A stretch of DNA of 64,000 nt from Erinaceus europaeus (Eukaryota > Chordata > Mammalia > Eulipotyphla > Erinaceidae), in contig NC_080170.1 of NCBI RefSeq assembly GCF_950295315.1, positions 99,738,632 through 99,802,631 on the forward strand, given 5' to 3'. A program made the translations under genes and the position numbers. The first letter of the stretch is position 1; every line of letters begins with the position of its first letter. The notes beneath the pieces were generated by a model that was given only the letters and a program-made list of their open reading frames with translations, had not been told where the DNA came from and did not search any database. This document shows positions 22,696-32,201 of this stretch, piece after piece.

Positions 22696-22708
22696 AAGAA
22701 GAAGAAGA
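22696..22708 (+). repeat. Vingi 3' tail, (GAA)n
   Basis: AAGAAGAAGAAGAA begins at the last base of the stop codon, so the element has essentially no 3' UTR. The same tail ends both short copies. The microsatellite tail differs from the poly-A of L1 and the local SINEs. Confidence 0.9.
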
Positions 22709-22718
22709 ATTGATGTAT
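22709..22718. repeat. Target-site duplication, right, of full-length Vingi
   Basis: ATTGATGTAT, identical to 19605-19614. L1 type B sequence resumes straight after it. Confidence 0.9.
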
Positions 22719-22876
22719 GAGTATAAATTCATTATGTACTAAGACCCCACAGTTCTCTTCTACCTCTCCCTCATCCACTTTCCCCCAAGTCCTTTTTTTT
22801 TTGATGCAATCCACCATGCCCAGTCCACGTTTCATTGTGTCTACTCCCTTCCTGTTCCTATTTGTCAAGCCTCACT

Positions 22877-23067
22877 TCTTCTAGCGTTTGCCCTTCTTCT
22901 GTAGCCAGTCAACAGGTCAGGTTGAAAGCTGTCAGGAGCTGCTTGTTGCTGGCTTTGAAAGTGACTGGGATCCATGTGGATTCAGTCGGCTAGGAAGGAT
23001 CGTCAGTTTCCCCAATGAATGGGTACTCATGGGATGCACCATGAGAAGGTCGATCCAATGCATCCCA
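22877..23067 (-). mobile_element. Non-autonomous Vingi derivative, 191 bp
   Basis: It joins about the first 145 bases of Vingi (5' UTR plus 18 codons) to its last 35-45 bases. Exact 11-bp target duplications (CAAGCCTCACT) lie at 22866-22876 and 23068-23078. One base is missing in the 3' part relative to the full-length element, which shifts the fused frame. Like the full-length copy it has CAATGAATGGGTA in the 5' UTR. The tail is short (AGAAG). Confidence 0.93.
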
Positions 23068-23272
23068 CAAGCCTCACTAATCAGTGAGATCATTTGGTCC
23101 TTCTCTTTTTGGCTTATCTCACTTAACATGAAATCCTCTAGTTCCATCCAAGATGACTCAATAATGACAACTTCATTGTTTTTAACAGCTGAGTGATATT
23201 CCATCTTGTGATATTCCGTCTTGTGTATGTGCCAAAAGTATTTTTAGCCATTCATCTTTGTTGGACATGTTT

Positions 23273-23605
23273 TCTTATTTATTTAAAATGGAAATATTGA
23301 CAAGAACACCACCAGAACTCCATATACCATCCTCTCCATTGGAAGCTTTCCTATTCTTTACCCCTCTGGGAGCATGGACCCAGAATCATTATGGAGTGCA
23401 GAGGGTGGAAAGTCTGGCTTATGTAATTGCTTCTCTGCTGAATATGGGTGTTGGTGGGTCAATCCATACTCCCAGCCTGTTTCTATCTGTCCCTAATGAG
23501 GCAGGGCTCTGGAGAGGTTGGGTTCCAGAACACATTGGTGAGGTCGTCTGATCAGGGAAATCAGGTTGGCGTCATGGTGGCAGTTGCAGCAGAGGATGAA
23601 TGAGG
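23273..23605 (-). mobile_element. L1 3' end, type A
   Basis: TTATTTAAAATGGAAATATT, CACCACCAGAACTCCATATA, CTCTGGGAGCATGGACCC and AATCCATACTCCCAGCC are reversed type A. It abuts the type B L1 and probably inserted at its edge. An internal gap removes the GGATAAGAGGGGTAC part. Confidence 0.75.
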
Positions 23606-23643
23606 GCATGTGCCCTTCTTACAGTCCTATTTTCTCTGTGTGT

Positions 23644-23783
23644 TTTATTTATTTATTAATGAGAAACATAGGATGACAGAGAAAGAGCCAGACATCACTC
23701 TGGTACATGTGCTGCTGGGGACTGAACTCAGGACCTCATGCTTGAGAGTCCGATGCTTTATCCACTGCGCCACCTCCCGGACC
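23644..23783 (-). mobile_element. Group C SINE (first of three)
   Basis: A reversed, nearly complete copy: TTATTTATTAATGAGAAA, CCAGACATCACTCTGGTAC, GGGACTGAACTCAGGACC and CCACCTCCCGGACCAC. Confidence 0.9.
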
Positions 23784-23820
23784 ACAACACTCCTCAGTTT
23801 TTTTTGTTTTGTTTTGTTTT

Positions 23821-23967
23821 TAGATTTTTTAAATTTTATTAATGAGAAAGATAAGAGGAAAGAGAGAAAGAGCCAGACATCAATCTGGTACATGTGCTGC
23901 CGGGGACTGAACTCAGGACCTCATGCTTGAGAGCCTAGTTCCTTAACCACTGCGCCACCTCCTGGAG
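23821..23967 (-). mobile_element. Group C SINE (second of three)
   Basis: Same family and strand. It has TTTATTAATGAGAAAGATAA, GCCAGACATCAATCTGG, GGGGACTGAACTCAGG and GCGCCACCTCCTGGA. A TTTTG-rich run precedes it. Confidence 0.9.
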
Positions 23968-23984
23968 TGTTTTGTATACTTAAG

Positions 23985-24302
23985 ACATAGAAGAGAAAAT
24001 GAGACACAAACTGAGTGACAGACACCAAAATTGCTCCAGCATGTGTATGCTTGATGATGCCAAGTGGTGCTGGTGTGGGACAAAGTATCTTTTTTCTTTA
24101 TAAAGATTTTATTTATTTATTAATGAGAGAGATAGGAGGAGAGAGAAGGAACCAGACATCACTGTGGCACATGTGCTGCCAGGGATTGAACTCAGGACCT
24201 CCTGCTTGAGAGTCCAAAGCTTTATCACTGAGCCACCTCCCGGACCAGGTGGAACAAAGTATCTTAAGGGATATGTTTTACCCACTGAACCATCTCATGG
24301 TC
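23985..24302 (-). mobile_element. Old group D-type SINE split by a group C SINE
   Basis: GACAGACACCAAAATTGCTC and GGTGCTGGTGTGGGACAAAG on the left, and TTTTACCCACTGAACCATCT on the right, are halves of a worn reversed SINE. The third group C copy sits between them. Confidence 0.5.
24092..24253 (-). mobile_element. Group C SINE (third of three), nested
   Basis: A complete reversed copy ending CCACCTCCCGGACCAGG. The flanking 12-bp duplication ACAAAGTATCTT is at 24080-24091 and 24254-24265. Confidence 0.92.
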
Positions 24303-24589
24303 CTATACTAGTTCTTAAACATAGATAAGTTATTCATCGTAAGGATTTTAAAGTGAAAACTTGATTCACAGTCATTTTGATACTAAGAATCACTTCATAG
24401 ACAAGCATTTTAAATTCTAATGAGAACTAACTTGCTGTTTTGTTTTTAACTTGTTTTTAAATTTCTTGAAAACAATAAATTCACTTTTCTCATATGGCTA
24501 TAATTCAGTTAAAGTGCAGTAGCCTTCACAAATACATAAATACATAATAATATTCATGTCATATTCAATTTAATAACTATTTGTTATTG

Positions 24590-24833
24590 CCATAAGAGTT
24601 AGTGCTGGGGGTTGGTGCAGGCACTATGAATCTGCTATTCCCAGGTGACTTTCTTTCCTATTTTATTTGTTGGGACAGAGAGAAACAATTGAGAGAGGGA
24701 GAGAAAGACAGATACCTGAAGACCTGCTTCACTGCTATTGAAGCATCTCCTGTACAGGTAGAAAGCAGGGATTGAACTCAGGTACTTCCACATGGTAATG
24801 TGTGTGCTCAACCAAGTGTGCCACTGCTTGGCC
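24590..24833 (-). mobile_element. Group A/B-type SINE, old
   Basis: GGCACTATGAATCTGCTATT, GAGGGAGAGAAAGACAGATA, GACCTGCTTCACTGC, GATTGAACTCAGG and GTGTGCCACTGCTTGGCC. It has the 3' block of group A with a group B-like head. Confidence 0.7.
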
Positions 24834-25974
24834 TTCTACTTCATGTTTTTTAAACATCACATTAATAATGCCAGTTTTAGATCCTGAGTATCATTCATCC
24901 TTTGGTCCTTTTAATATGTATGACATTATCTTATGCTTTTTATTCCCCTCAGAAATTCATCTTGTGTTTTTATTATTATGTTATTTTATTTTGATCTTTA
25001 ATTATCTTATAGGGTCTATTTTTTGATGCTTGATGTAAATTATTTTAGGAAATTAAATTACTTGGTACTTTATATAATAATTGACAGTCATTATTAAAAT
25101 TGACTCTCATAAGTCCCAGCACATGGTCTAGAATCTTGTCTGGTATATTTGTATTCATGTAATTCAGCACAGGAGTTTACTCTAAAACTATATTCATTTC
25201 TATAAAATCCATAACCAGATTGTAACTCCTAGCTATTATGACACTTTCCTCTATTACTGACATAATTATGTGGATGGTAAGCACTCATGGTCACCATACC
25301 AGCTGAGCATGTGTTACTTATTCTTGTTCCAGTATTGTCCTACATAATGTTCTGTGCATGAATGTAGTCCTATGGACAGTTAGAATCCAATTTTAATATA
25401 AAAATTAAATAACTAGTCCTTTATTGTATGATTTATCAAATTCAATACTTCCCAATTCCTGTTGCATATTAGAATATCTAGATACATTGAAAGTAATTAT
25501 AGATGCCTACTGATCACCTCCTCTCTCTCCTCCTACCTCCACCACTTTATTGTCTGGTATATGAGTTGGACATCATATTGAAAATTACTGGTTCAAATTT
25601 ATACATTATATTTTTCTGTTAGGTAACAGATAATACCTATAATACAGTGTATTTTCACAAAATGACCAAAAATGAATCTCTCTCTCTCTTTTTTTTTTTC
25701 TTAAGATGACAGATTATAACCATGGTGAAAAGAAAAAAAATAAAGCTGCATTACTGCACTCAGTAAATGACCATTAAGCATGTTAATTACATGATGTGAA
25801 AACTACCTCTGTGCTTCAAATGCATAAACATATAAATTGTTCTTTCACTTAGTCTTACAAATAAAATTGGGAAGCCTAACCAGTGGCAATGTCAGAATTT
25901 ATACAATCATAATCAAAGTTGATCTTTGATTAACGTGTACTTGTATGACTCCTCTGCTCCCTTGGACTAATATT
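24834..25974. other. No gene seen
   Basis: Unique-looking AT-rich DNA. A small CT and T run lies at about 25678-25700. Confidence 0.4.
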
Positions 25975-26122
25975 TTTTAAAGTTAGTGACAAAGAGAAAA
26001 AGGGACAGAAAGTTACCACAGCATCTATTTGGCATGGTTCTCCTATGAATGCCAGGGACTTGAACCTGGGTTCTTTAGAATAACAAAATGTGCTGCTCTA
26101 CCAGGTGTGTTATTTCCTGGAA
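25975..26122 (-). mobile_element. Group E SINE, old
   Basis: AGTTACCACAGCATC, GGGACTTGAACCTGGGTTC and GCTGCTCTACCAGGTGTG follow reversed group E order. Confidence 0.5.
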
Positions 26123-26890
26123 TCAAAGTTGACTGCCTTAATTTAGTCCCTTTAATTTTTAAGCTTTGCTAATATGTTATTTTGTAAAAGTGTTTGTAGT
26201 AATTGTACGTCCCCTTGATATGCATCGTGAAATGTGAAACATCTGTATAGCAAATGATTATTTGTGAAATACTACTAAGTTTCTAAATTTAGTAGCTCAC
26301 TCAAAATGTAGGAGCCTTGTTCTTACTATTGGTCATCAAATTTGCAAAGCTTTGGGAATATTACATCAAATATTAGAAATGGAATTTAGCCTTAAGGAAC
26401 ACTATCTAGATGGAGAGATAGGGCTTAGATAATTAACTATACTTTTCTTTATATTTAATGTAATAATCAAATATTCAAAGTATGTTAAAACATAGAAAAT
26501 GATTCTTAAAGGCAATCCTTACTAACACTCCATAATTAAATAATTTTGTTGAAGTTTGTGGGTTCCACAAATGATTGCTGCATTTTAGTATTAATTTATT
26601 AAAGAAGTTCTGAACCTGGACTCAGAACACTTTAGTTTATTATTTGAAATTATCTAAGAATAAAAACTAATCTTTTTTTTTTCCCCTGCAACTTCAGTGT
26701 TCTGGGTCAACTTTTTCAAAAAAAAGGTGACCAACAGGGAAAGGAGGAAATGATACTATCACAGTGAAGTTTCTTCTAGTAGAGTGAGTGCTAACTAGAC
26801 ACAAATCACAAAATCAAGCAAATTGCAAAGCTGGCGTATTATCCAGGTAAGCTATACTGTTGACACGAAGAATAGATTTAAAAAAAAAAT
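26123..26890. other. No gene seen
   Basis: No recognised gene or repeat. Confidence 0.4.
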
Positions 26891-26900
26891 ACTTTTAACA

Positions 26901-27181
26901 TGGGAGTCGGGCGGCAGCACAGCGGGTTAAGGGCACTTGGTGCAAGGACTGGCATAAGGATCCCGCTTTGAGCCTCTGGTTCCCCACCTGCAGGGGGGTC
27001 ACTTCACAAGTGGTGAAGCAAGTCTGCAGGTGTCTCTCTCTCCCCTCTTCTCCCCCTTCTCTCTCCATTTCTCTTTGACATATCTAACAAAGACAACATC
27101 AGTAACAACAACAATAATAACTACAACACTGAAAAACAACAAGGGCACAAAAGGAAAAAATAAATATATATATATATATAA
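26901..27181 (+). mobile_element. Group A SINE, complete
   Basis: GGGAGTCGGGCGGCAGCACA, GGATCCCGCTTTGAGCC, CCCCACCTGCAGGGGGGTC, a CT body and a CAACAACAATAATAAC spacer, ending in an ATATAT tail. The duplication ACTTTTAAC is at 26891-26899 and 27182-27190. Confidence 0.92.
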
Positions 27182-27195
27182 ACTTTTAACTGAAG

Positions 27196-27392
27196 GGGCT
27201 GGCTGAGGGGACACCTGGTAAAGCTAACATGTGACAATAGTTACAATACTTAAGGATTTGGGCTTAAGCCCCAGGTCCTCACCTGCCAAGGGAAAGCATC
27301 ATGATCTGTGAAGCTGTACTGTGTGTGTGTGTTTGCCTTCTCTTTCAATTTATCTCTGTCTCTATACAAAATTAGTTAATTAAAATATTTGA
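27196..27392 (+). mobile_element. Group B SINE, diverged
   Basis: GGACACCTGGTAAAGCTAAC, GGGCTTAAGCCCCAGGTCC, TCACCTGCCAAGGGAAAG and TTATCTCTGTCTCTATAC. It lies immediately after a group A SINE. Confidence 0.65.
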
Positions 27393-27783
27393 TATGTAAA
27401 ACTCATTTGAAACTCAAATACTTCTGTTGACAAATAAAATGTCATAGTAACACAAGGCAATATAAATATAATGTTTTGCCATGACAATTTATCTATGGGC
27501 AGTGGTATTTGATTGGTTTATGTTTTATTATAGTGAAAGGTTGACTAGTTGCAAGTAACCAGTTTGACTTGTAAAGACTGAAAACTATCTGACCCTTTAC
27601 AGAATGAAGTTGCCAATGCTTGTTCTATGTCAATACTGTTGAATAGAGTTTCTAAGATGAAGGAAAATTTCTATCTCAGAACAATCAATACATTACCCAC
27701 TAGTTCCATGTAGTTATTGAGATCTTGAAATGTGTCTGGTGTGAAGGAAAAATGGGCTCTCCGTTTTTTATGTATTTACTTAT

Positions 27784-27807
27784 TTTGTTGTTGTTGTTGT
27801 TGTTGTT
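27784..27807 (+). repeat. (TTG)n microsatellite
   Basis: Eight TTG units at the reversed tail of the following SINE. Confidence 0.85.
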
Positions 27808-27982
27808 ACTAACAGGGCTTCACAACTCCCAACTGACATTTCAGTCAAAAAGAGAAACAGTGAGTAAAGAAAAATATTCTACAGTATGGAAGCTTCCTCC
27901 AACGTGGTATGGGCCTAACTTGAACCTGGGTGGCAGCTGTGACTGAGTAGGCACACTATCCAAGTAAGCTGTCTTGTCAACC
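27808..27982 (-). mobile_element. Group E SINE
   Basis: ACAGTATGGAAGCTTCCTCC, ACTTGAACCTGGGTGGC, GCACACTATCCAAGTAAGCT and GTCTTGTCAACC are a reversed group E copy. Confidence 0.65.
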
Positions 27983-28530
27983 TTAAATTTGCCTGTAACT
28001 AATTTAAATTTGGCTCATTATTTCATATTAATTATTTTGCATGACAATTCAGCATTAAGAGTTTACCTGTTCAGTCAGGCTGAATTAATTTTAATTTTAA
28101 CATTGACATACTGGTTCTGAATCATGGAAAATTTACCAAATTTCTTAGAGGTACAGCTAATCTCTTGGATAGTTAATATAAATATTAAGTGAGCTAATTA
28201 TCTTGCAACACATACAAATCTGCCTGGCATGCTCAAAAAATAGCAGTGAGCTGAGCATTTACATTTATATTGTTAAGCTTTAACTTCAAAATGTGTTCAA
28301 ATTAATGTACCAAATTTTGTATTTCTGGCATTTATTTAAATTACTGATCACTATTGCCTGGATTGACAAGTGTCAATCCAGGTAAGGTAATTAAAGTGTT
28401 CACAGTTGTGGAAGTTAATGGTTGTTTCAATAGTATTTTAATCCCTGATTTGGAGCTCAGTGGCTTAAAAGTTTCTTTTGTGCTTTTTCTTCCCTGTAGG
28501 GTATGGGAGCCTGAGGGCTTTTTAAAAAAA
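27983..28530. other. No gene seen
   Basis: AT-rich, unclassified. Confidence 0.4.
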
Positions 28531-29105
28531 ATTATTTTTTATTTTTTATTTAAGAAAGGATTAATTAACAAAACCATAGGGCTTTTAAACTATAAGTAGG
28601 CTTCTTAGTTTAATCACTGACTCCTGACCAAGAGATAAGGCAGGGTGTGGCAGAGATAATTCAGTGGTTATGCAAAGAGACTTTCACAGCCCCACTGCTA
28701 TGCCACCGAAGTATAGGTCTTCTCCTGAGTTTCCTGGTTAGTTCTTTGTCCCCAGGTGTCAGTACAGGGCTTCCCCTCAGCTGCTCCAGATTCTGAGGAC
28801 AGTAGCAATGGAGACTCAGTGTTGCACTTGGTGAGTCTCAGGGGAGTCCTCTCCTCCTTCAGCTGGTGAAACAGATTGGAGGTGGTGTCTCAACTGATAA
28901 ACTGCTGGACTGTTACCAGCCAATTAATTTCTCCCCAGGCTCCTCTCTGTCCACCAGCCACACGTGTTTGCAGTCACTGGTGATTTGGTGGGTTTCTGAA
29001 GTCATTCTAATCCTGTCTTGTTTCTGTCCCAGGTGGTCTCCTCTGGTATTCCTAGTTGATCTGGGAGAGAAGAGGAGAGAAACACATCACTCTGGCATTT
29101 ATTTA
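28531..29105 (-). mobile_element. L1 3' terminus joined to an L1 5'-UTR-like segment
   Basis: 28531-28590 is a reversed type A terminus (TTATTTAAGAAAGGATTAAT, AACAAAACCATAGG). From about 28640 to 29075 lies a less AT-rich segment with no coding frame. Reversed, it reads GAGGAGACCACCTGGGACAG and TCAGGAGAAGACC, which resembles mammalian L1 5' UTR text. A final scrap, AACACATCACTCTGGCAT, resembles a group C SINE. The 5'-UTR assignment is by texture and memory only. Confidence 0.4.
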
Positions 29106-30430
29106 GATGCCAAAAATAAATAACTTAAGAGACAAAGTACTGCTATTGTAAGAGGTATATATGGCAAGCCATAATAAAAAAATAAATATAAAAAATGTGT
29201 TAGAGAAATAATTTGATTATAAAATCTGTTATGTGCCTATATCATTTATAGTTTTTAATTTTTGCTTTATTTTATTTTACAAAGAAATGCTGCTGAGAAT
29301 TGGCTTATGATGGTGCTGGGAAGTGAAAGCAAAACCTCTGGTGCTTCAGATATCAATGTCTATTAGTATGTCCTTAGTCCCAATTTTTAAATCTTATTAA
29401 AATTGTAGTGCATCAAATAGTCCTATTGATTGATTTTTTACAGAAGAAAATCAGAATTTTGAAAAAAATTAAATTGTTAAGGCAAAAAGTTACTCAATAG
29501 ATTTCTTAAAGTGCTTATGTCAGTGTTTATGTGTAAGATATTATCATTGCTGAGCCTAGAGAATATGGAAATCACATACTTTGCATAAAATAGTTAATAT
29601 TGCTAGAGTTTAGGTAAGAGTCCAAATAAGCAGCAAAGTTTTGATGAAAAGTGGCTCATTGAACACATGAGACTGCAGCTGATACTGAAATTACATTCTA
29701 CCTACCTAGAGAACCTAGTAATGTATTTCTAAAGGTAAATCTTATATTATCGATCATTGACTTTCCGAAAGAATTCAATATATTGAAAAAATATTTAACA
29801 TCCAACCAATTTTTGCTACCACTACCAGAACTTTTTTGCAGAATATATTATTATACTGGGTAAAAGTCTGTCCATTGTAATGAAGTATCTCCCTGAGACT
29901 TTGCCTCATGAGCAACACAAGACTGTTCTTAAGTGGATATCAAAGAAGAACCAACACGTAAGATACCCGGCTTATACTACAATTGACAGAGAAGCATATC
30001 AATTAGGTCACTTCTGGCAAAGGGGATCATCACAATGCAACACTGAATAGAATGAAGTAGGAAGGCCTTCAAAACTCATCCCAGGCAAGAAAAATTGGCC
30101 TTCAAAAATCTGGCTCCTTTACTAGACAATTAATGCCAAATCTTTTATTATAGCTGTAGTCCTAAATCATCCTGGGATTTACTGCATAAAGGATGAATTA
30201 CAGTGGGAATCATAATCAAATGCTGGGTTATTTCAGTCAAAGAATACGGTGAATTAAGTTTTTGATTCAAAACTAATTAAAATTATATTTATGAAAATAA
30301 ACATTGTAAATATCTGTAAGAAAATTTAGAGGTTAGTAGATGATAAAAAACAACCTACAATTATTCTTACAAAAATTCACAATACAAATCGTTATTAAAT
30401 TCATGAAAATTTACATTTTAAAAATTAAAT
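29106..30430. other. No gene seen
   Basis: AT-rich. The 29870-30200 part is more complex in sequence and might be an old repeat, but no family is recognised. Confidence 0.4.
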
Positions 30431-30740
30431 AGGGGATCAGATGGCAGTGGGTTAAGCACACATGGCGTGAAGGGCAAGGACTGGTATAAGGATCTGGATT
30501 CAGCCCGCGGCTCACCACCTGCAGGGGCGTCGCTTCACAGGTGGTGAAGCAGGTCTTCAAGTGTCTTTCTCTCCCCCTCTCTGTCTTTCTGTCCTCTCTT
30601 GATTTCTCTCTGTCCTATCCAACAACAATGATAAACAAGAAGGGTACCAAAAGGGGAAAAAAATAGCCTCCAGGAGCAGTGGATTGGCACCAAGCCCCAG
30701 CAGTAACCCTGAAGACAAAAAAAAAAAAAAAAAAAAAAGG
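30431..30740 (+). mobile_element. Group A SINE with 3' extension
   Basis: GGATCAGATGGCAGTGGGTT (with a small head deletion), GGATCTGGATTCAGCC, GTGAAGCAGGTCTTCAAGTG, CCAACAACAATGATAAAC, GCCTCCAGGAGCAGTGGATT and a long A-tail. AATTAAATAGG and GGTTAAATAAAAGG flank it. Confidence 0.88.
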
Positions 30741-30816
30741 TTAAATAAAAGGCAACTGAATATAGCAGATGAAGGTAAAATTTTACAAAGTATCTTAAGA
30801 AAAATATAAAATCTAA

Positions 30817-30963
30817 GTGGCCTGAGAAATAGAGCAGTGGTGTTGGACCTAGAACCATGAGGCCCTGAGGCTGACTTCCAGCACTGCATGTGCCAGAGTC
30901 ATGCTCTGGTGTCCTTTCTTTCTTTCTCTCTGTCTCTCTCTCTCACACACAAATAAATTTTAT
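30817..30963 (+). mobile_element. Group C/D SINE
   Basis: GTGGCCTGAGAAATAGAGCA, CATGAGGCCCTGAGG, GCATGTGCCAGAGTCATG, a CT run and a CACACACAAATAAATT tail. Confidence 0.7.
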
Positions 30964-31095
30964 AGTATATATAATTTAAATATCTAGACATTATCCATAA
31001 AATGAGGAAATGATTTATTACAAAGAATTTGTCAAAAGACAATTATTTTTATAGTAATGTCTAACATACAACTTTGTTTTTAAATCATTTGTATT

Positions 31096-31345
31096 GGGAG
31101 TTTAATAATTTACAGTGCAGTTATTGACACATGGGTACAAGTTCTCATCTCCCTGGGAAAGTTCTCTGCAGAACAGTCACATCCACAACCTAGGTCCTTT
31201 TCATATCATGATGCACCAGGTCCCCAAGGCTCTCTTCACCCCCTCCTTCCACAGAGTCTTTTTCTTTGATGCAATACATCATCCCCGGTCCAAGTTTTAC
31301 TTTGTGTTCTCTATCACTGTCCATGTTTATTAAGTCCCCCCATAA
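31096..31345 (-). mobile_element. L1 3' UTR, type B
   Basis: GGGAGTTTAATAATTTACAG, TTGACACATGGGTACAAG, CACCTAGGTCC-like text and TTTGATGCAATACATCATCC form the best-preserved reversed type B 3' UTR in the window. It gives the reference order for the weaker copies. Confidence 0.8.
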
Positions 31346-31497
31346 GTAGATCACATGGCTTTTTTTTTTATAGAAACATAAAAATTCATCACCATCTAGT
31401 CCCTGTAAGGAAATACTAATTTTTAGTAAAGAAAAAAACTCAATAGCTAAAGTAAGGATATCCTCATCTTGGGGACCAGAGGCTGATATATCTGGTT

Positions 31498-31503
31498 GAG
31501 TGC
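31498..31503. repeat. LTR target-site duplication, left
   Basis: GAGTGC, repeated at 31871-31876. A six-base duplication is usual for class II (betaretrovirus-like) endogenous elements. Confidence 0.88.
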
Positions 31504-31870
31504 TGTTGTATGCTTTACATTGGGTAGTTCTCCCCCGCCAAGAGAATTGGATTAGTCCAGTTAGTTTCGCGGGCCTGCTTGGCCCCACCCCGAAGGAACC
31601 CCACGAGAGTTCCAGAGTCGCAGAGTTCCAGGGTTCCAGAGTTCCAGAGTTCCAGAGTTGGAGAGTTCCTGAGTTCGAGAGTAAGAGAGAGTGCTTGTGC
31701 CGCCACAAAGAGACAGCAGAGTTCTGTTTGATGATTAGTTTGGTTTAGTTTATGAATCGTTGTTCCTGAATAAAGAAATACAGCTTCCCTGCCCAGCCGT
31801 TGTCTCCAAGTCTCTGTTACCCGCCCGTGAAGCTAGCCCGGCCAGCAAGAGACTCGGAATTTTAACAACA
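31504..31870 (+). mobile_element. Solo LTR of an endogenous retrovirus, class II-like, 367 bp
   Basis: It begins TGTTGTATGC and ends TTTTAACAACA, so the ends are TG...CA with a five-base inverted repeat (TGTTG/CAACA). A polyadenylation signal AATAAA at 31769-31774 gives plus orientation. GC content is clearly above the surroundings. No gag, pol or env lies beside it, so the internal region was lost by LTR-LTR recombination. An array of 8-bp repeats lies in the middle (31607-31686). The 172-codon minus frame at 31190-31708 crosses L1 and LTR and is not a gene. Confidence 0.9.
31607..31686 (+). repeat. Ten tandem 8-bp units in the LTR
   Basis: Units are variants of GAGTTCCA (four exact; others GAGTCGCA, GGGTTCCA, GAGTTGGA, GAGTTCCT, GAGTTCGA, GAGTAAGA). 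The position, about 80 bases before the polyadenylation signal, is in the U3 part, where retroviral enhancers usually are. Enhancer function is inference. Confidence 0.92.
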
Positions 31871-31876
31871 GAGTGC
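31871..31876. repeat. LTR target-site duplication, right
   Basis: GAGTGC, matching 31498-31503. Confidence 0.88.
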
Positions 31877-32201
31877 ACATATTACAGTGCATGAAGATCC
31901 AGGTTCAAGTCACTGTCCCCACCTATAGAGAAGAAGCTTCATGACTGGTAGTGAAATAGGGTTATAGGCATCTCTCTTTCTCTCCATCTATCTCCCATTT
32001 CCCTTTCAATTTCACTGTTTCTATCCAAAGTAAATAATGAAAATATTTTTTAAAAACAAACTGTTCAAATTATGTTTCCTTAGGGAAATATTTCTAGAAA
32101 TATTAGCAGACAATTATGGAGTGTACTATAGATTCTAACAGGATGAAGTTCATTATGAACATTTGCATACTCCCCAAATATTACCATCTGTGAGAACATT
32201 G

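Larger units (their letters stand above)
19615..22708 (+). mobile_element. Vingi non-LTR retrotransposon, near full length, 5'-inverted
   Basis: This 3.09-kb element encodes an AP-type endonuclease followed by a reverse transcriptase. It ends in a GAA-repeat tail, has no RNase H, and lies in hedgehog DNA, which fits the Vingi clade (Ingi-related). Its first 860 bases or so are inverted (19615-20478, minus sense). The rest (20478-22708) reads plus. Undoing the inversion in thought, the endonuclease frame runs straight into the RT frame, so no interior sequence is missing. The duplicated 10-bp target site on both sides shows a single event. The arrangement is that of twin priming, known from L1: the left target end primed inside the RNA while the right end primed at the tail. 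In-frame stops and a frameshift in the RT part make it inactive. The 5' end lacks only three bases (TGG) present in the short copies. Confidence 0.93.
19560..23270 (-). mobile_element. L1 3' UTR/ORF2 end, type B, split by two Vingi insertions
   Basis: The L1 pieces are 19560-19614, 22719-22865 and 23079-23270. It starts with a T-run and GGTTAAACCTTTACAATGCA, continues with GATGCAATCCACCATGCCCA, and ends with TTATCTCACTTAACATGAAA and GAGTGATATTCCATCTTG. The last two are reversed L1 ORF2/3' UTR sequence. About 400 bases of L1 host both Vingi copies, so L1 came first. Confidence 0.85.
31471..32050 (+). mobile_element. Group B SINE split by a solo LTR
   Basis: The left part (31471-31503) ends GGTTGAGTGC. 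The right part (31877-32050) continues ACATATTACAGTGCATGAAG, CCAGGTTCAAGTCAC and a CT body. Removing the LTR and one copy of GAGTGC in thought gives normal group B order. Confidence 0.88.

Noticed and set aside
28866..29123. 85-codon plus-strand frame
   Set aside because: It lies antisense in a segment that looks like L1 5' UTR. No recognised protein.
31190..31708. 172-codon minus-strand open frame
   Set aside because: It runs through reversed L1 3' UTR, unrelated DNA and the LTR 8-bp array (Leu-Trp-Asn-Ser-Gly-Thr repeats). No domain and no intron/exon logic.
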